From: Bugula neritina
Lineage: Eukaryota; Bryozoa; Gymnolaemata; Cheilostomatida; Bugulidae
Reading direction: 5' to 3'
DNA length: 64,000 bases
Assembly: GCA_964035545.1 (NCBI GenBank)
Contig: OZ037766.1
Location: forward strand, 18,689,581 to 18,753,580
Shown here: one piece after another, positions 62,912-64,000 of the stretch
How positions within the stretch are numbered: position 1 is the stretch's first letter
How the letters are laid out: each line of letters opens with the position of its first letter
Program-made: the position numbers and the translations under genes
The notes under the pieces: model-generated
The model's input: only the letters and a program-made list of their open reading frames with translations
Told to the model about the DNA's origin: nothing
The model's database searches: none

Positions 62912-64000
62912 ACTTCAGTGAGTTTTTGTGTCGTTCAGTATGTTGCAGTATATTTTAGTATCTTGGAACATGTTTCAATTTGTTGCAATGTATTTCAATA
63001 TGTTACAGTGTATTTCAGTATGTTGCAGTATGTTGCAATGTATTTCGGTATGTTACAGTGTATTTCAGTATGTTGCAGTATCTTGCAGTATATGTCAGTA
63101 TGTTGCAGTATATTTCAGTATGTTGCAGTATATTTCAGTGGGTTACAGTATATTTCATTATGTTGCAGTATGTTGCATTATATTTCAGTAGTTTGCAACA
63201 TATTTCAGTAGGTTACCATATATTTCGGTATGTTGTAGCATATTTCAATGTGTTGCAGTGTTTTCAGTATGGTACAGTGTATTTCAGTATGTTGCAGTGT
63301 ATTTCAGTGTGTTACAGTATTTTTAGGTATATTTCAGTATGTTGAAGTATATTTTAGTATGTTGCAGTGTAATTCAGTATGTTGCAGTATATTTCAGTAT
63401 GTTGTCGTATGTTTTAGTACTTTACAGTACACTTCTGTATATTACAGTATACATCAGTGTGCTGCAGTGTCCTTTAGTATGTTGCGGTGTGTTTCAATCT
63501 GTTACAGTATATTTCAGTAGTTTACCATATATTTCGGTATGTTGCAGTATATTTCAATGTGGTGCACTGTATTTCAATATGTTACTGTGTATTTCAGTAT
63601 GTTGTAGTATGTTGCAGTGTATTTCAGTATGCTGCAGTGTATTTCAGTATGTTGCAGTAAGTTGCAGTATATTTCAGTATGTTACAGTGTATTTCAGTAT
63701 GTTGCAGTGTATTTCAGTGTGTTACAGTATATTTCAGTATGTTACAGTACATTTCTTTATATTACACTATATTTCAGTGGGTTGCAGTGTAGTTCAGTGT
63801 GCTACAGCATATTTCAGTATGTTGCAGTGTTTTTCAATTTGTTACAGTATATTTCAGTATATTACCGTATATTTAAGTATGTTAAAGTTTATTCCGATGT
63901 GTTGCAGTGTATTTCAGTATGTTACAGTGTATTTCAGTGTGTTGCCGTATTTTGCAATATGTTTCAAATGTTACAGTGTATTTCAGTATGTTGCAGTATA
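62912..64000 (+). repeat. 3382-bp higher-order repeat, copy 2 (cut by the window end)
   Basis: Tracks 59530-60618 to the last base of the window with few differences. The array runs off the right edge, so its full length is unknown. Confidence 0.85.

Overview
This 64 kb window is almost entirely repetitive eukaryotic DNA, and I find no protein-coding gene that I can support. About 55.4 kb (roughly 87%) is one AT-rich satellite/minisatellite array. It is built from a decamer of consensus TRTTNCAGTR, usually paired into a 20-bp monomer close to TATTTCAGTATGTTGCAGTA. The remaining 8.6 kb is a 129-bp left flank, three copies of a 2572-bp inverted-repeat DNA transposon, and one 756-bp MITE-like element. 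TIR elements, a tRNA-like pol III module and a satellite with higher-order repeats point to a nuclear eukaryotic genome, probably an invertebrate animal. I cannot name the species.

Layout. 1-129 is non-satellite flank and the only array edge in the window. 130-16468 alternates satellite with three copies of the 2572-bp element (E1: 1569-4140, 7883-10454, 13897-16468), giving a segmental repeat with periods of 6314 and 6014 bp. 16469 to about 45.27 kb is uninterrupted satellite of one family (A). It includes a 2420-bp higher-order repeat (about 20.8-27.6 kb) and a 3118-bp tandem duplication (about 32.6-38.8 kb). From about 45.27 kb to the end a related but distinct family (B) takes over, with a 2538-bp unit (45.4-52.0 kb) and a 3382-bp unit (59.5 kb to the window end). 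The 756-bp element E2 (48623-49378) sits inside one 2538-bp unit.

History that can be read internally. E1 entered one satellite unit at a TA dinucleotide, and matching empty sites survive in other units (for example 6071-6072). Its insertion-bearing block was then copied by array duplication. E2 entered one family B unit after that unit had duplicated: neighbouring units are spaced 2538 bp without it and 3296 bp across it, a difference of exactly 756 + 2 bp. E1 and E2 have related termini (CACAG....TTAAGG) and inserted 22 bp apart in the same recurring satellite phrase.

The most unusual properties of the array are these. About 19 kb of family A keeps an unbroken 10-bp phase despite many substitutions. 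A 20-bp unit gives the same 20-residue peptide in all three forward frames, which produces hundreds of spurious long ORFs. Satellite size changes are mostly multiples of 20 bp. Function (centromeric, structural or transcribed) cannot be decided from sequence alone, and recent tandem copies this similar could in part be assembly artefacts.
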